Part shown: one piece after another, positions 38,001 through 47,426 of the stretch
How the letters are laid out: each line of letters opens with the position of its first letter
How positions within the stretch are numbered: position 1 is the stretch's first letter
Source of the DNA: Bdellovibrionales bacterium
GTDB lineage: Bacteria; Bdellovibrionota; Bdellovibrionia; Bdellovibrionales; JAMPXM01
Assembly: GCA_016713885.1 (NCBI GenBank)
Contig: JADJOF010000003.1
Coordinates: 500,582-564,581, forward strand
DNA length: 64,000 nucleotides
Reading direction: 5' to 3'
Position numbers and translations under genes: made by a program
The notes under the pieces: model-generated
What the model saw: the letters and a program-made list of their open reading frames with translations, nothing else
The model's database searches: none
Told to the model about the DNA's origin: nothing

Positions 38001-38921
38001 CTATAAGAACAAGCTTCTCAATGAGTGTTTGCCGCAGGTTGCAGCGAAAACTGACCGCACGACAAAACGCCTCGCCAAAGGACAGGTCTTTTCTATTGAG
38101 CAGCATGTTCGAGTTTTCAATGTGTCCGATACGTCGCGCCTCGGTGGAAACCTCTCATGTCGATCAACGTCGGAGCGTCGAGCTCGATGGATCACAGTCG
38201 ATCGGCCTCATTTAGCTACAGTATTAATCCACTTGCGATACCAGAGACGGTGCTGAAAGCACTGCCGGGCGCTGCTGCCGCTGTTGGCGCCAAATCGTTC
38301 TTGAGTGGCCAAACGTTTGTCGATCTGTTGGGTTTCTCAATGTCAATGAATCGTTCAGACTCGACATCGGCTGGACATGGGACATCGGTCAGTTCTGGTA
38401 CGGGACTCGCGGTTGAGACAAGAGCCATGAATGTGGTTGTCGATTCTTACGAGCGTTGCGCAACGGTCCGACTGAGCTCAGAGATGATTCCTCGCATCTT
38501 CACAGTCATGCGGGCGGCGATGCGCGATAAGTCGCTTTCCGAGATTATGCAGCGGATGAGTCGTGGTCTGTTCCTCTGTGAGGGCGCTTTGCAGAAGCAG
38601 CCGCTCGCGTTGACGGAGCGCTACTACCAGTTCTCGCAACCCATTGGTGACGAGGTCATGAACGATCCAGTGGCGCTAGAGAACCATCCCTACCTCTTGG
38701 GGCTTCGCGGTCATGCCGACTATGTTCGCTTTGTTCGGACTCTTGAGGCACGGCCCGTGAAGATTCATAAGCTCGTGGATCACGAGTCGGTTGCCGAGGT
38801 CCCAATCGAAAGACTCAAGGGACTGTTCCAAAGCTCGATGCCGACATATCCGGGTCTCTTCTTGGTCGAGGACGGAAACGTTTCGACCGAGATTAAGTCG
38901 AATAACAACAGCGCTCGTTAA
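35086..38921 (+). CDS. large lipoprotein with a duplicated domain, one frameshift
   Basis: Exported lipoprotein of about 1,278 residues if a frameshift is corrected. Signal and lipobox: LLASLAVMVGC. A roughly 100-residue module is present twice: copy one carries RRIRVAINPWNYDGSEAVRDI near residue 150-170, copy two RRLGIVLNPWDNEGFTFARDI near 566-586, each after a polypeptide-transport-like beta segment. The frame breaks near 38150 (GGNLSCR versus LSMSINVGASSS); the C-terminal 250 residues continue in the next frame to 38921. It overlaps the preceding barrel gene. No enzyme motif seen; likely a surface adhesion or scaffold protein. Confidence 0.6.
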
Positions 38922-40203
38922 TTCCGCTGCGCTTTGATCCAAGTGATAACGGAGGCGGTTGCGCCTCCGCGTTTCCGAACCTCTTCGGTAATAGCGTCTT
39001 TAATTCCGATGGACGAGTTTAGAGTTTCAACGGCGAGTTTCAGTTTGACCTGAAGATCAATTGCATTCTTGCTAGCAAGAACTGCCGAACATTCGTTGGC
39101 TGCAACGTTGATTGATTGAAACTCGATAGCTTCGCGGTTATTGAGGTGATCAGGGCCAACCAGTGTGATGCAGCCAGCAGCCAAAGGTTCCATGACGGAG
39201 TGGACGCTTCCGCGAAATGAACCGCCGACAAATCCAATTTGCCCAAGCGTATAGAGTTCGGCGAGGAGTCCAACAGAGTCCACAAGCACATAGTCGAGAG
39301 GAGCGACAGTCTCTGATAGCTTTGAAAGTCGCTCAAAAGTCACTCCCTGCATGGCTCGAAGCTTTCCCTCAATAAAACCCAAATGTTTCTCGTTTGGTTC
39401 ATGCGGAACAAGAATTGTTGTCAGGCCTTTTCAAGTGATGCTTCCAGTACGGGGGGGACGTCTTCGTCCCAAATGCTCCCGGCGACAAAAACGGTGGGCA
39501 TGAGGGCACGCTTTAGTTTTTCTGGAACCGGTTTTGGGTTTTCAAGCCGCGCGAGAACTTGGTCGTAACGGCTGTCGCCAGCCACGTGAACGTGTTGAGC
39601 ACCGAGTTTCCGTAAGAGAGAGGCGTCATCGGTCGAGACGCAGTGGATTTCGTTGATTTTTGAAAGCGTTGCTGACGTTAAACCACGAGCCCAGGGCGCC
39701 ATGCGTTTTGAACCAGCATGAAAGGTTGCAGAAAACAGCAGTGTTGGGACTTTCGAGTCGGTCGCGGCGTCGATCAGCATCGGCCACGCGTCGGTTCGGG
39801 CGATGAGGAGACAGCGCGGATTGAGCCACTTGATCAGATCCCGCATCCAGTCGTAGCGGTCGAAAGGAAGTGGGAAAGACGCTTTGACACCTGGGAAGCG
39901 ACGGATGTTTTCGGCATAGGTCAGACTAAAATAGGAGACGACGATGTCCGTTTCGCCAGCGGCGACAAGTGCGCGAATCACGGATTTCGCGTATTCAAAC
40001 TCGCCACTCGCCGCGTGAATCCAAATGGGACTTTCTCCGATTGCGGCGCGGTCGAGATCTTTAAATGCATGCTCTGATTTTCCAGACTTCAGGCTCCAGC
40101 GAATCGCACATGTCTCACGCAGCTTCCCCGAAAGGACTGTTCTCGCAAGGAGGCCATAGAGTGAGATGAGAAATGGACTGATAAAGCGATAGAGAGAAGT
40201 CAC
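38918..40203 (-). CDS. waaA: 3-deoxy-D-manno-octulosonic acid (Kdo) transferase, one frameshift
   Basis: Adds Kdo to lipid A in lipopolysaccharide synthesis at the inner membrane. Seen: IWIHAASGEFEYAKSV, the acceptor-domain helix PFDRYDWMRDLIKWLNPRCL, HVAGDSRYDQVL and GSIWDEDVPPVLEA in the first part, then LVPHEPNEKH, VDSVGLLAELYTLGQIGFVGGSF and HSVMEPLAAGCITLVGP, the nucleotide-sugar-binding end. The GTG start at 40203 overlaps the stop of the glycosyltransferase gene (GTGA). The frame breaks near 39420 (EKA* versus TTILVPHEPNE), one missing base. Length is about 428 residues after repair. Confidence 0.85.
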
Positions 40204-41228
40204 GCCAGGCTTTCTAGGGCGAGTTTTGCAACATGGGCAACCGATACTTCTTTCAGACACTTGAGTTTTTCGGGGTTGCGACAAGCATCGCGCCCATCTT
40301 TTGAGCAGGGCTTACAGGAAAGTTCACTTCTTGGGACCTCGGCCACTTTGGCGTGAGGGCCCGAAGGATAGCCAAATGCGGTTGGGCCAATGATCGCAAT
40401 CAATGGCATCTGCAAGCGGTCGGCGACGTGCAAGAGTCCAGTGTCATTTGCAATCAAAAGCTGGCAGCCGGAGAGCAGTGAAGCGGATTCTGTGAGTGTA
40501 AGTCGCCCAACACCATTGAAGACACGGTCCTCTCCAAACTCATCGGCTATCTTGTTGAGAAAGCCGTCATCTGGTCCGCCAAGAAGTGCGAAACGAAGAT
40601 CGCTTCGCGCGCCGATGAGGTGTTTCGTGAGTTCAGACCACCGTTCCGTCGGCCAACGCTTATTCGGCCAGGCGGCTGATGGCGCAAGTGCGACAATGGG
40701 ACCGGCTGCGGCCTCTTGCCAGCTTGCGAATGTCGGATTGAGTTTCGACGGGCGCCAGGTGATCTGGTCGAGTTTTCGTGTTGCTTTCCCAAAGAGCGGC
40801 CAGAGGTAGCTCTCGGCGCCTTTATAGGGTGACGGCAGAGAGTTCATTCGCAGTCGAAAAAAAAGGAATCTTCGGATTCGCTCCTTTGAGCGGATAAAGA
40901 CTTTGTTTTGAAATCGAGCACTTATGATCCAGCGGGCTCTGATGACTGATCTCACGATCAAGCTTCGCAGGTTTGAGTGGGCGTCATAGACCGTGTCGAA
41001 TCGAGCTCCAAGTTTCCAGGCAAGTTTAATCAGGTTGCCAAGCGATGATCGACGATCAAAGGCGATCACTTCGTCAATCTGATCTTGACCGCGCAGGAGG
41101 TCGGCAAAGTCGGCACGCGTGAGCCAGCCGAGATGTTCCACTTTCCAATGACGACGAAGCTCTGCTGGTACAACCAGGGCTTGAAAGATATCGCCGAAGC
41201 TTGAGAAACGAATGATCAAAACACGCAT
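40200..41228 (-). CDS. glycosyltransferase family 9 (heptosyltransferase-like)
   Basis: Predicted ADP-heptose:LPS heptosyltransferase, 342 residues. Family marks are MRVLIIRFSSFGDIFQALVVP at the N-terminus, LAPSAAWPNKRWPTERWSEL, and the substrate-binding NDTGLLHVADRLQMPLIAIIGPT with GPHAKV. A cysteine-rich stretch (CKPCSKDGRDAC) is common in WaaF-like members. Translation of waaA is coupled to its stop by GTGA, so the two LPS core genes act together. Which heptose it transfers is not decided. Confidence 0.8.
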   Translation of the reverse strand: MRVLIIRFSSFGDIFQALVVPAELRRHWKVEHLGWLTRADFADLLRGQDQIDEVIAFDRRSSLGNLIKLAWKLGARFDTVYDAHSNLRSLIVRSVIRARWIISARFQNKVFIRSKERIRRFLFFRLRMNSLPSPYKGAESYLWPLFGKATRKLDQITWRPSKLNPTFASWQEAAAGPIVALAPSAAWPNKRWPTERWSELTKHLIGARSDLRFALLGGPDDGFLNKIADEFGEDRVFNGVGRLTLTESASLLSGCQLLIANDTGLLHVADRLQMPLIAIIGPTAFGYPSGPHAKVAEVPRSELSCKPCSKDGRDACRNPEKLKCLKEVSVAHVAKLALESLA

Positions 41229-41240
41229 TTGTGCGATAGG

Positions 41241-41822
41241 CTACTTCGAGAACGGAAAGAAAACCAATCGCAAACTCACGGAGGTTTCGTTCATTTCTAG
41301 CGTATCAAGGCTGCCACCGCCGTACTGAGCTTCAACGATGGTTCGAAACGCATCGGCATTTACAAATATGAGCTGTCCAAAACCAAAGTAGGTGAGACCT
41401 TTGTACGAGCTACGCAGTCCTCCGCCTCCGGACTGAACGTTGTCAACGTCGATCTGGTTCTGGCGAGCGCCGCCTCCGAGAGCGATGTTTGAGTACGAAA
41501 ATCCAGCTTTTGCGGAGAGATAGTTGTTGGTCAGCTTTTCGATGTAGGATGTGGTTTGGTAGGTATTGAATCCTTCGGCGCGCCCGTATTCGCCCTCAAT
41601 GAAGGTTTTCACATAGGTCCCCAGTTTAAGTTCAACACCTGCGACGATTCGTCCGCCCCAGCTCACGAAGTTCGACTCGGTGCCAGAAGTCTTAAGTGAT
41701 AGAGTGCTTCGATCAAATCCGGCACCTGCGTAGAGTTGAAGTGGAGATGGGTTGGGATCGGCCTGGAGTGATCGACAGAACAGGAAAAGACTAGCGAAAA
41801 TGATAACGGCCGTTCTTTTCAT
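41241..41822 (-). CDS. small outer-membrane beta-barrel-like protein
   Basis: Exported protein of 193 residues with signal FASLFLFCRSLQA. The rest alternates hydrophobic and polar residues in strands (LQLYAGAGFDRSTLS, RIVAGVELKLGTYVKTFIEGEYG, TYFGFGQLIFVNADAF, VSLRLVFFPFSK), as in porin-like barrels, with a final aromatic-rich strand. The ATG at 41822 is used; the frame is open through a GTG nine bases earlier. It overlaps the upstream lipoprotein gene end, suggesting a transcript of two surface genes. Confidence 0.65.
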   Translation of the reverse strand: MKRTAVIIFASLFLFCRSLQADPNPSPLQLYAGAGFDRSTLSLKTSGTESNFVSWGGRIVAGVELKLGTYVKTFIEGEYGRAEGFNTYQTTSYIEKLTNNYLSAKAGFSYSNIALGGGARQNQIDVDNVQSGGGGLRSSYKGLTYFGFGQLIFVNADAFRTIVEAQYGGGSLDTLEMNETSVSLRLVFFPFSK

Positions 41823-41823
41823 G

Positions 41824-42897
41824 TCAATCACTCACAACCATGCCTGAGATGCACCGGCTGTAGATTGATGCTTGAACGAAGGGAAGCGAGCTTAGTTTCG
41901 ACATCGTCCCATTTGAATTGAGCACGAACTTTTCGATATTGTTGAATGTACTCGCTCCGTTTGAAACATAGATATCTCCGGTGATCGAGTCGATCGCTAT
42001 AGAGCTTGGACCGTTGATCGAACTAAAGTCAGTGTATGCAGCGATTGGGTTTGAAATAGCACCAGTGGTCAGGTTGACGTCGTAGGTGTAGATAAAGTTG
42101 CTTGATGACGTTGTCGAACCAAAAGTCGCGATGAGTTTGCCGGCCAACGCATGATAGGCAACGGCAGTCGGAAGTGCAGTGGTGGTGGGAGCAGCCTGGC
42201 CCGAGAGGCAGTCGCCTGCTGTCGCATACCCGGTTGCCGATACGACAGCAATTTTATTGTTGGGTGTTGCTGCTGCATGAGCGAAGACGATTTTTCCGTT
42301 GGGTAGCACTGCCGTACTGACCAAAACAGTTGTTGATGTTGCGCAAGATCCCGCCGGAGCGTTAACAAAAGGATTTGCGCCTTGTGTGACTCGCGCTCGC
42401 GATGCGGAAAACTTTTCGATTGCAGTCGACTTTGGCACTAAAATAGAGCTGTCGCTCAGAATGGCGAGTCCCCTCAGTATTCCGTTTAGTGCCGTCGAGT
42501 TTGTAAGGTAGGTTGTGAGTTCTTCGCCGTTTTTGTCGACGATATCAATTCGACGGCCGCTGGTGTTTTCGATTCCGACCAAAAATCGATTGGAGTCGAA
42601 CTGTTGAAGTCCCGCCGGCATATCGCCCTGCGATCGTAGGTTGTAGTCAATTAGGTTCTCTATGAATGCGCCGGTTTCTGTATCATATTTGCTAATCGTC
42701 GCAGAGCCTGTCGAAACAGCAACTCCGCCAGCGTAGCAGGCACCGCTTGCGACGTAGAGGTAGCGGGAGGTGTGTAGGGATGAGTTAAATGGCGAAGAGT
42801 TCGAAAGGTTCTCGGCACAGCCCAGCAAGAATGTGAACGTGATGAATATCGTCGTTAGCTTGTGCAGAGTTGAGACGAAAGTTCTCGTTTTGGACAT
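41824..42897 (-). CDS. lipoprotein with probable beta-propeller
   Basis: Exported lipoprotein of 357 residues (FITFTFLLGC lipobox). The mature part repeats short units with YLYVASGACYAGG, DKNGEELTTYLTNSTALNG, SKYDTETGAFIENL and SIAIDSITGDIYVSNGAS, resembling NHL/YVTN-like beta-propeller blades. The start is fixed by AAGGAGG six bases before the ATG at 42897; the frame upstream is an artefact. Function unknown, perhaps a surface binding protein. Divergent from osmC. Confidence 0.6.
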   Translation of the reverse strand: MSKTRTFVSTLHKLTTIFITFTFLLGCAENLSNSSPFNSSLHTSRYLYVASGACYAGGVAVSTGSATISKYDTETGAFIENLIDYNLRSQGDMPAGLQQFDSNRFLVGIENTSGRRIDIVDKNGEELTTYLTNSTALNGILRGLAILSDSSILVPKSTAIEKFSASRARVTQGANPFVNAPAGSCATSTTVLVSTAVLPNGKIVFAHAAATPNNKIAVVSATGYATAGDCLSGQAAPTTTALPTAVAYHALAGKLIATFGSTTSSSNFIYTYDVNLTTGAISNPIAAYTDFSSINGPSSIAIDSITGDIYVSNGASTFNNIEKFVLNSNGTMSKLSSLPFVQASIYSRCISGMVVSD

Positions 42898-43102
42898 GAT
42901 GCCTCCTTCCTTTCTTCTATCGCTATCGGAATGTTGAGGAATTATTGAATGTTCTTTACATGAACAGCGTTTTGGAGAAGAGATTCCAAACGAATGTCGC
43001 GTTGCGGACGGCATGTAAGGTGGTCTGCAAACAATGGATCGTCGTCGAGTCCTCATTGTTAACGTCGTCGTTCAGGGAATCGTTCTAAGAGAGGTGGTTC
43101 AA

Positions 43103-43542
43103 GTGAAGTCAGAGATCACATGGCAAGGTCAAATGGAGTTCAGCGGCGGTCCTGAAGGATATTCGACGACGGTTGATGCCGCTCGTCCTCTTGGTCAAGG
43201 TAAAGCGATGAATCCAAAGCAGATGCTTTTGGTTTCAATTTGCGGATGTACGGGAATGGATGTTGTCGCTTTGATGAAAAAACACAAGCAGCCACTTGAG
43301 ACATTTGCGATTTCAGCAGAGAGCGAACTGACGATGGATATCCTAAGATCTTCAAAGAGGTTCTTGTGCGCTACACGGCGACAGGTGCTGTTGAGCCAGC
43401 AAAACTGGTTGAAGCGGCCGATCTTTCCATGAACAAGTACTGTGGAGTTTCGGCAATGATCGCGAAGGCGTGCCCGATTCGCTATGAGATCGTACTCAAC
43501 AATGAAACGATCAAGACCGCCGTCGCTCATTTCGAAGAATAG
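43103..43542 (+). CDS. OsmC-family protein, one frameshift
   Basis: Predicted OsmC/Ohr-type peroxidase-like protein of about 145 residues. First half: VKSEITWQGQMEFSGGPEGY, KAMNPKQMLLVSICGCTGMDVV (containing the family's conserved cysteine); second half in another frame: DDGYPKIFKEVLVRYTATG and MNKYCGVSAMIAKACPIRYE. The break is near 43325, where one missing base in GAACT-GACGATGG joins the halves (E-L-D-D-G-Y-P-K). GTG start after GAGGTGG. Peroxide or sulphur-transfer functions are both known in the family. Confidence 0.75.
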
Positions 43543-43548
43543 ATCTTG

Positions 43549-44871
43549 TTAAGGCCAGCATTCCCGACGGCTGGAGTGACTCCGTCGATCCTCGGTCGCG
43601 CCACACAGAACGCGACCGCTTTCGTCGAGCTCAATCGCGTGGCCTTTGAGCAGTCGAATGGTTTTGCCGTTTCTACTTATTTTAAAGTCTGCTTTGAGGA
43701 CGGCCGATTTCACTCGGCCGCTTTCGTATAGTTCAAATCCGTTACTGAGGGCCGAGAAAGCGACAACCGTGTTCTCGACCGTACAGGTCCCTTCAGTGGG
43801 GCCAACGGTCTTCAGCGCGCCGGATGGATAAGTTTCAAATGTGAAGTCCCCAAGACTTTGATTCCACGATCGGCCGAGTTCGGCCTCCCAGTCAGAGCCC
43901 ACTGCCCGATGAGCTTCGGTATCGAGAAATACTCGACCACTGGCGAGAGTGCCACCGGGCCAGAAGCGAAGTTCACTGCCGACAGTCCAAATTCCGTAGG
44001 GACTTTGCCATTGAAAACCGTTCCAGCCACGACGAGGGACGTGAGAGATCGTGAGACTCTCAATTTCACCATTCTCAAAAAAGTGCACCGGCTCGATGCC
44101 AAGAGTGAAAACGTCTTGGCCGTATAGGCCAACGACGGAGTCGCGAACGGGATACGCACTTCGAAAAATGCCACTGGGCTTGCGGTCGAAAAGTCGATTG
44201 AGGTCCAGCTCGACGCCGCTTTGCTCTTCGGAAGTAAAGCCCACTCGCCGTGAAAGATCGAAGTAGGTGAGGGCTGTGAGGTTTGTCCATTCTGTCGAAC
44301 TGATTATCGAGATGAAGTAGCGCGTTCGCAGAGAAGTTTCTTGCTTGAGTTCGCGGTAGACGAGTTCATGGAGAATCAACGCGGCTTTGGAGTTCTCGTC
44401 GAGTGCATTCCATATGTCGGATTGGACGATGTAGCGCGGATCGCCCGGAAACTCCGGCTCGCGCTGATTGACAACGGGCTTTGGCTTGCAGCCGACCGGT
44501 ACGACGATAGGATCAGCGTCACCGATGTCGCCTAAGTCGACGCCGGTGAGGAAGCGAGCTTCATTTGAAAATGAGGCGGCTTGTTCGCGGTAGCGCTGCG
44601 CCCGCTTAGGCGAAAAGGCTTCGAGTCGTTTCAGCATCAGATCAAGGCGTTCGCTCAAAGAGGGACCAGGCCCAAGATCGATTTGAAAGGCGCGAATCGT
44701 GCGGCCCTCGTAGAGATCGAGCAGCTCAGCGCTCGCAATCGTCTTCGTGTCTTCTGGCTTATAGCACACAACGGCATATCCGCCATTTCCCCTGTAGGTC
44801 CAAGCCGAAGCGGAACCCGCCGAGAGAAGCACAAGCAAGGTCAAAATGGCAGTGCGAGAGAGTGTGCTCAT
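43549..44871 (-). CDS. exported protein, partner of a TIGR02147 regulator
   Basis: Exported protein of 440 residues with signal TLLVLLSAGSASA. A Zn-peptidase-like LILHELVYRELKQE is present but lacks the second histidine of HExxH, so activity is not claimed. The C-terminal third repeats MORN-like short beta units (TFETYPSGALKTVGPTEGT, NGFELYESGRVKSAV), two of them with the GxYxxG-type pattern. Its ATG overlaps the stop of the TIGR02147 gene, the usual Bdellovibrio arrangement of regulator plus secreted protein. Function unknown. Confidence 0.6.
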   Translation of the reverse strand: MSTLSRTAILTLLVLLSAGSASAWTYRGNGGYAVVCYKPEDTKTIASAELLDLYEGRTIRAFQIDLGPGPSLSERLDLMLKRLEAFSPKRAQRYREQAASFSNEARFLTGVDLGDIGDADPIVVPVGCKPKPVVNQREPEFPGDPRYIVQSDIWNALDENSKAALILHELVYRELKQETSLRTRYFISIISSTEWTNLTALTYFDLSRRVGFTSEEQSGVELDLNRLFDRKPSGIFRSAYPVRDSVVGLYGQDVFTLGIEPVHFFENGEIESLTISHVPRRGWNGFQWQSPYGIWTVGSELRFWPGGTLASGRVFLDTEAHRAVGSDWEAELGRSWNQSLGDFTFETYPSGALKTVGPTEGTCTVENTVVAFSALSNGFELYESGRVKSAVLKADFKISRNGKTIRLLKGHAIELDESGRVLCGATEDRRSHSSRRECWP

Positions 44872-45641
44872 TTCGTTTTCTCCGTGAGTGGAAACATTTG
44901 CAGGCAGATCTGGTAGACATCTTTTCGCTGACCGCGTTCTAAGAGATCGCCAAGCTCCATCATGAAGCGTCGAGCGAGTTCCTTTGCGCGGGGTAGATTT
45001 TCAGGGCTAACGGCCACCGTCATGGACGAGTAGAATCGATCGCGAACATCGACAGTCTCAAGTTTCTGTCTTGCGAGTTCAAGTTCTTGGCGATGGGCCT
45101 CTTTGAGAGCCGTGGATGGGATGTCGTCGTATGTCGCCGTATTGGCCGATACTTTCTGATATCCGCTACCGGACTTCTTTATAAAGCCGGCTCGTTCAAG
45201 GTTTCGAAGGACAGTTCGGACTCGCGCGAGGCTAAGCGTGAGGCGTCTAGCCATCGACGCTGGCGTGGGTTTGGGATCGTCGAGATCGAGAAGACTCAAA
45301 ATGGCGGAGTGTTCCCACTCGGCAATGATATCGGAGTGAAGTTGCAGATGAAGCATCTCTGCGGTGGAGGGTACCGCCTTCTCAGTATCGCGAATAGAAA
45401 TTCGCGTTCGGGTACTTTCAAGAAAGAATTTTCGTTCAAGCCCCGTGAGTCCCAATCGATCGGCGATATCGATGGCCTTTCCCTGAGGTAGACTCCGCTT
45501 TTCGTTGAGAATGCTTGAGAGTGTGCCGGGATGGAGGCCGAGTTTTCCCGCGTAGGCGCGAAGCGAGAACGAGGGATTGCGCTTTTGAATGCGGCCGAAT
45601 TCAGTCTTCATTCGGGTGCGGTAGAACGGAGTGCTTTCCAT
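44868..45641 (-). CDS. TIGR02147 family (DUF4423) regulator
   Basis: Cytoplasmic protein of 257 residues. An N-terminal helix-turn-helix-like segment is SLRAYAGKLGLHPGTLSSIL; the family DUF4423 domain follows, with LLDLDDPKPTPASMARRLTLS and VRTVLRNLERAGFIKKSGSGY reading as a winged helix, then PSTALKEAHRQELELARQKL. The family is almost limited to Bdellovibrio- and Fibrobacter-type bacteria and has no firmly known function. It shares a transcript with the downstream exported protein. Its own promoter has an everted-repeat operator at 45685. Confidence 0.8.
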   Translation of the reverse strand: MESTPFYRTRMKTEFGRIQKRNPSFSLRAYAGKLGLHPGTLSSILNEKRSLPQGKAIDIADRLGLTGLERKFFLESTRTRISIRDTEKAVPSTAEMLHLQLHSDIIAEWEHSAILSLLDLDDPKPTPASMARRLTLSLARVRTVLRNLERAGFIKKSGSGYQKVSANTATYDDIPSTALKEAHRQELELARQKLETVDVRDRFYSSMTVAVSPENLPRAKELARRFMMELGDLLERGQRKDVYQICLQMFPLTEKTK

Positions 45642-45684
45642 ATCTTATGAACTAAATCACGATGGGCTCGGGGAGCAAACGATC

Positions 45685-45701
45685 TGCAACACTTTGTTGC
45701 A
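45685..45701. promoter_or_regulatory. everted-repeat operator TGCAACA-N3-TGTTGCA
   Basis: A 17-base near-symmetrical site, inside a longer perfect inverted repeat GATCTGCAACA-CTT-TGTTGCAGATC (45681-45705), 44 bases before the TIGR02147 start. The same TGC(A/G)ACA-N3-TGTTGCA pattern recurs at 47344 in the divergent promoter of the flavoprotein gene. Probably a binding site for the adjacent TIGR02147 regulator. Confidence 0.55.
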
Positions 45702-45714
45702 GATCGGCGTTGAA

Positions 45715-47296
45715 TTAGTCATATCGTCCTGGCGATATAAGACCATTGGGGTCCACTGCGCGTTTGATGGTGCGAACGAGATCAAATGCAGGTGCTGCGC
45801 CCGAACGAAAGGTCTCAAGGCGCTCGATGTCGAGTCGATAAGGGAAAAGGCCCATCGACCTTGCGGCGGCCAGGAGCTCTTGCAGACAGAGCTCCGCCCT
45901 TTGCTGACCATAGGGACTTTGTTTGGTGTAGAGGAGCGGAACTGTAGCGTCAAAGCAGCGCTCTGAAATCGCCGTCAGCGTGATCAGCGGTTCAATCTGA
46001 TGGCGAATGCAGATACTGGTTGCGAGTTTGCAAAACTGCCGGACCAGCTGGGGCTGAATGGGAATCAATGGAGCAAACCAAATCAGTCCACAGTCATCCT
46101 GGTCCGGATTCATTTCAGCCGTTGGTCGCACTGGGTTCTTCAGGTAGGCGAGTGGTAGAGCGACCGAGTTTGGACGCCCTCTAAGATATCCATGGCATCG
46201 CTTGCACTCGCCAGCATTTTCTGGACTCGCGAATTGGGAATGAGCCTCGCGATTCGCTTTATAAAGTTCAGCTTTTTCCGATTCATGCAAACAACCAACC
46301 GAGAGCAGGTCTTCATTTCACGTCGAATCAATTTTATCGCCGGCCGAGTGACTGACGGTGGTCCATACACGGCCCCAATCAACACCCAGTCGTGCAGGCC
46401 TCGCTTTTGTGCGAGGTCATGCAGTTCGGATTCGTCGAGTACACGGTCGAGAGGCCACTGGCTCTCCATCATCGATAAAGCCGCCGCCGGTTCATTATAT
46501 TGATGCCGCCAACGATTCCTGGAAAGGTCTGCCGAATACGAGCTGTGCAGCGAACGGCTTGTTCAAGCTGTGAGTCGTTTAGGAAGGCAATAAACTGAGT
46601 GATATCCTCTGGGCGTCTTGCGAGCGCAATTGTCGCTTCCAGTACAATTCCGAGATTGGACTGCGTGAAAAGTCCATCAAGATACGGTCCAATCTTCCAT
46701 TTAAAAACGGAGTCGGATTGGTAGCCACCCAGCTCTTTCAGTGTTGATTGATAGAGTGAACCGTCCGGTAGCAGCGCTTTGAGCCCAAGGACAGCACCGA
46801 AGTGGTCTTCGTTTGAAGTGATCCCGTAGCCTCGTTCAAGTGCATTGCCAAGAAGGCTTGCCGATGGTCCCGCTCCAGTGGTTGGAACCATGAACGCTGC
46901 TTCATTCTTCTCGAGGAATTCATAGAGATCTTGCTGAGTCACACCAGGCTCGACCGTGACATAGCCAAGATCGCGGTTAAAATGGACGATGGATTTGAGG
47001 CGTGAAAGATCCAGTAACAGGCAGTTTTGCTGGACGGGTGCTGAGCCGCCGTAGCCCCAGTTTTTTCCGGTACTGATCGTATACACCGGAAGTCTGTGAC
47101 GAATGGCCACTGTGAGGATCGATCGAACTTCATCCTGATTGATCGGCTGGACGTGAGCGACGATTTTGCGTGGAGAATTGAGCGTGTTGCGTGTGAGTCG
47201 GTTCAATATCGCGGGGCCGGCTTCGATCCGATCAGAACCGACGATGGCGTGGAGTTCCTCAATTGCGTTTGAGATCATTGAGATATTCATTTCCAT
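45715..47296 (-). CDS. FAD-linked oxidase, 4-cresol/vanillyl-alcohol oxidase-like, two frameshifts
   Basis: Predicted flavoprotein oxidising phenolic substrates, about 525 residues. The N-terminal FAD-binding part has YTISTGKNWGYGGSAPVQ (family motif GKNxGYG) and VTVEPGVTQQDLYEFLEK; the C-terminus has LFPYRLDIERLETF and FDLVRTIKRAVDPNGLISPGRY, typical of the family. The frame breaks near 46480 (within the CGG run before GATGATGG) and near 46160 (GAGGGC-GTCC). The start at 47296 (MEMNISMI) is weakly supported. The CXXCH in NAGECKRCHGY, in the last fragment, is unusual and could carry haem. Divergent from a membrane protein. Confidence 0.75.
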
Positions 47297-47343
47297 GAGC
47301 GTAGAGCAGAGCAATAGAAGCGCGAGGCCAGAACAGCAGAGTT

Positions 47344-47360
47344 TGCGACAATGTGTTGCA
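47344..47360. promoter_or_regulatory. second everted-repeat operator TGCGACA-N3-TGTTGCA
   Basis: TGCGACA-ATG-TGTTGCA, followed by a third half-site TGCGACA at 47366-47372, 48 bases before the flavoprotein start and in the shared region with the divergent membrane-protein gene. It matches the operator before the TIGR02147 gene in half-sites and spacing. Confidence 0.5.
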
Positions 47361-47426
47361 GAATTTGCGACACTGAGTGGGTGCGGGTGGCTTGAAGAGA
47401 GCGGACGCAGCCGACATAATCGACTG

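Noticed and set aside
43034..43102. N-terminal extension of the OsmC-family protein
   Set aside because: The extra residues are basic and unlike the family; the GTG at 43103 has a GAGGTGG site.
44340..44400. Zinc peptidase in the exported protein of the TIGR02147 pair (HELVYRE)
   Set aside because: The second histidine of HExxH is missing, so metallopeptidase activity is not claimed.
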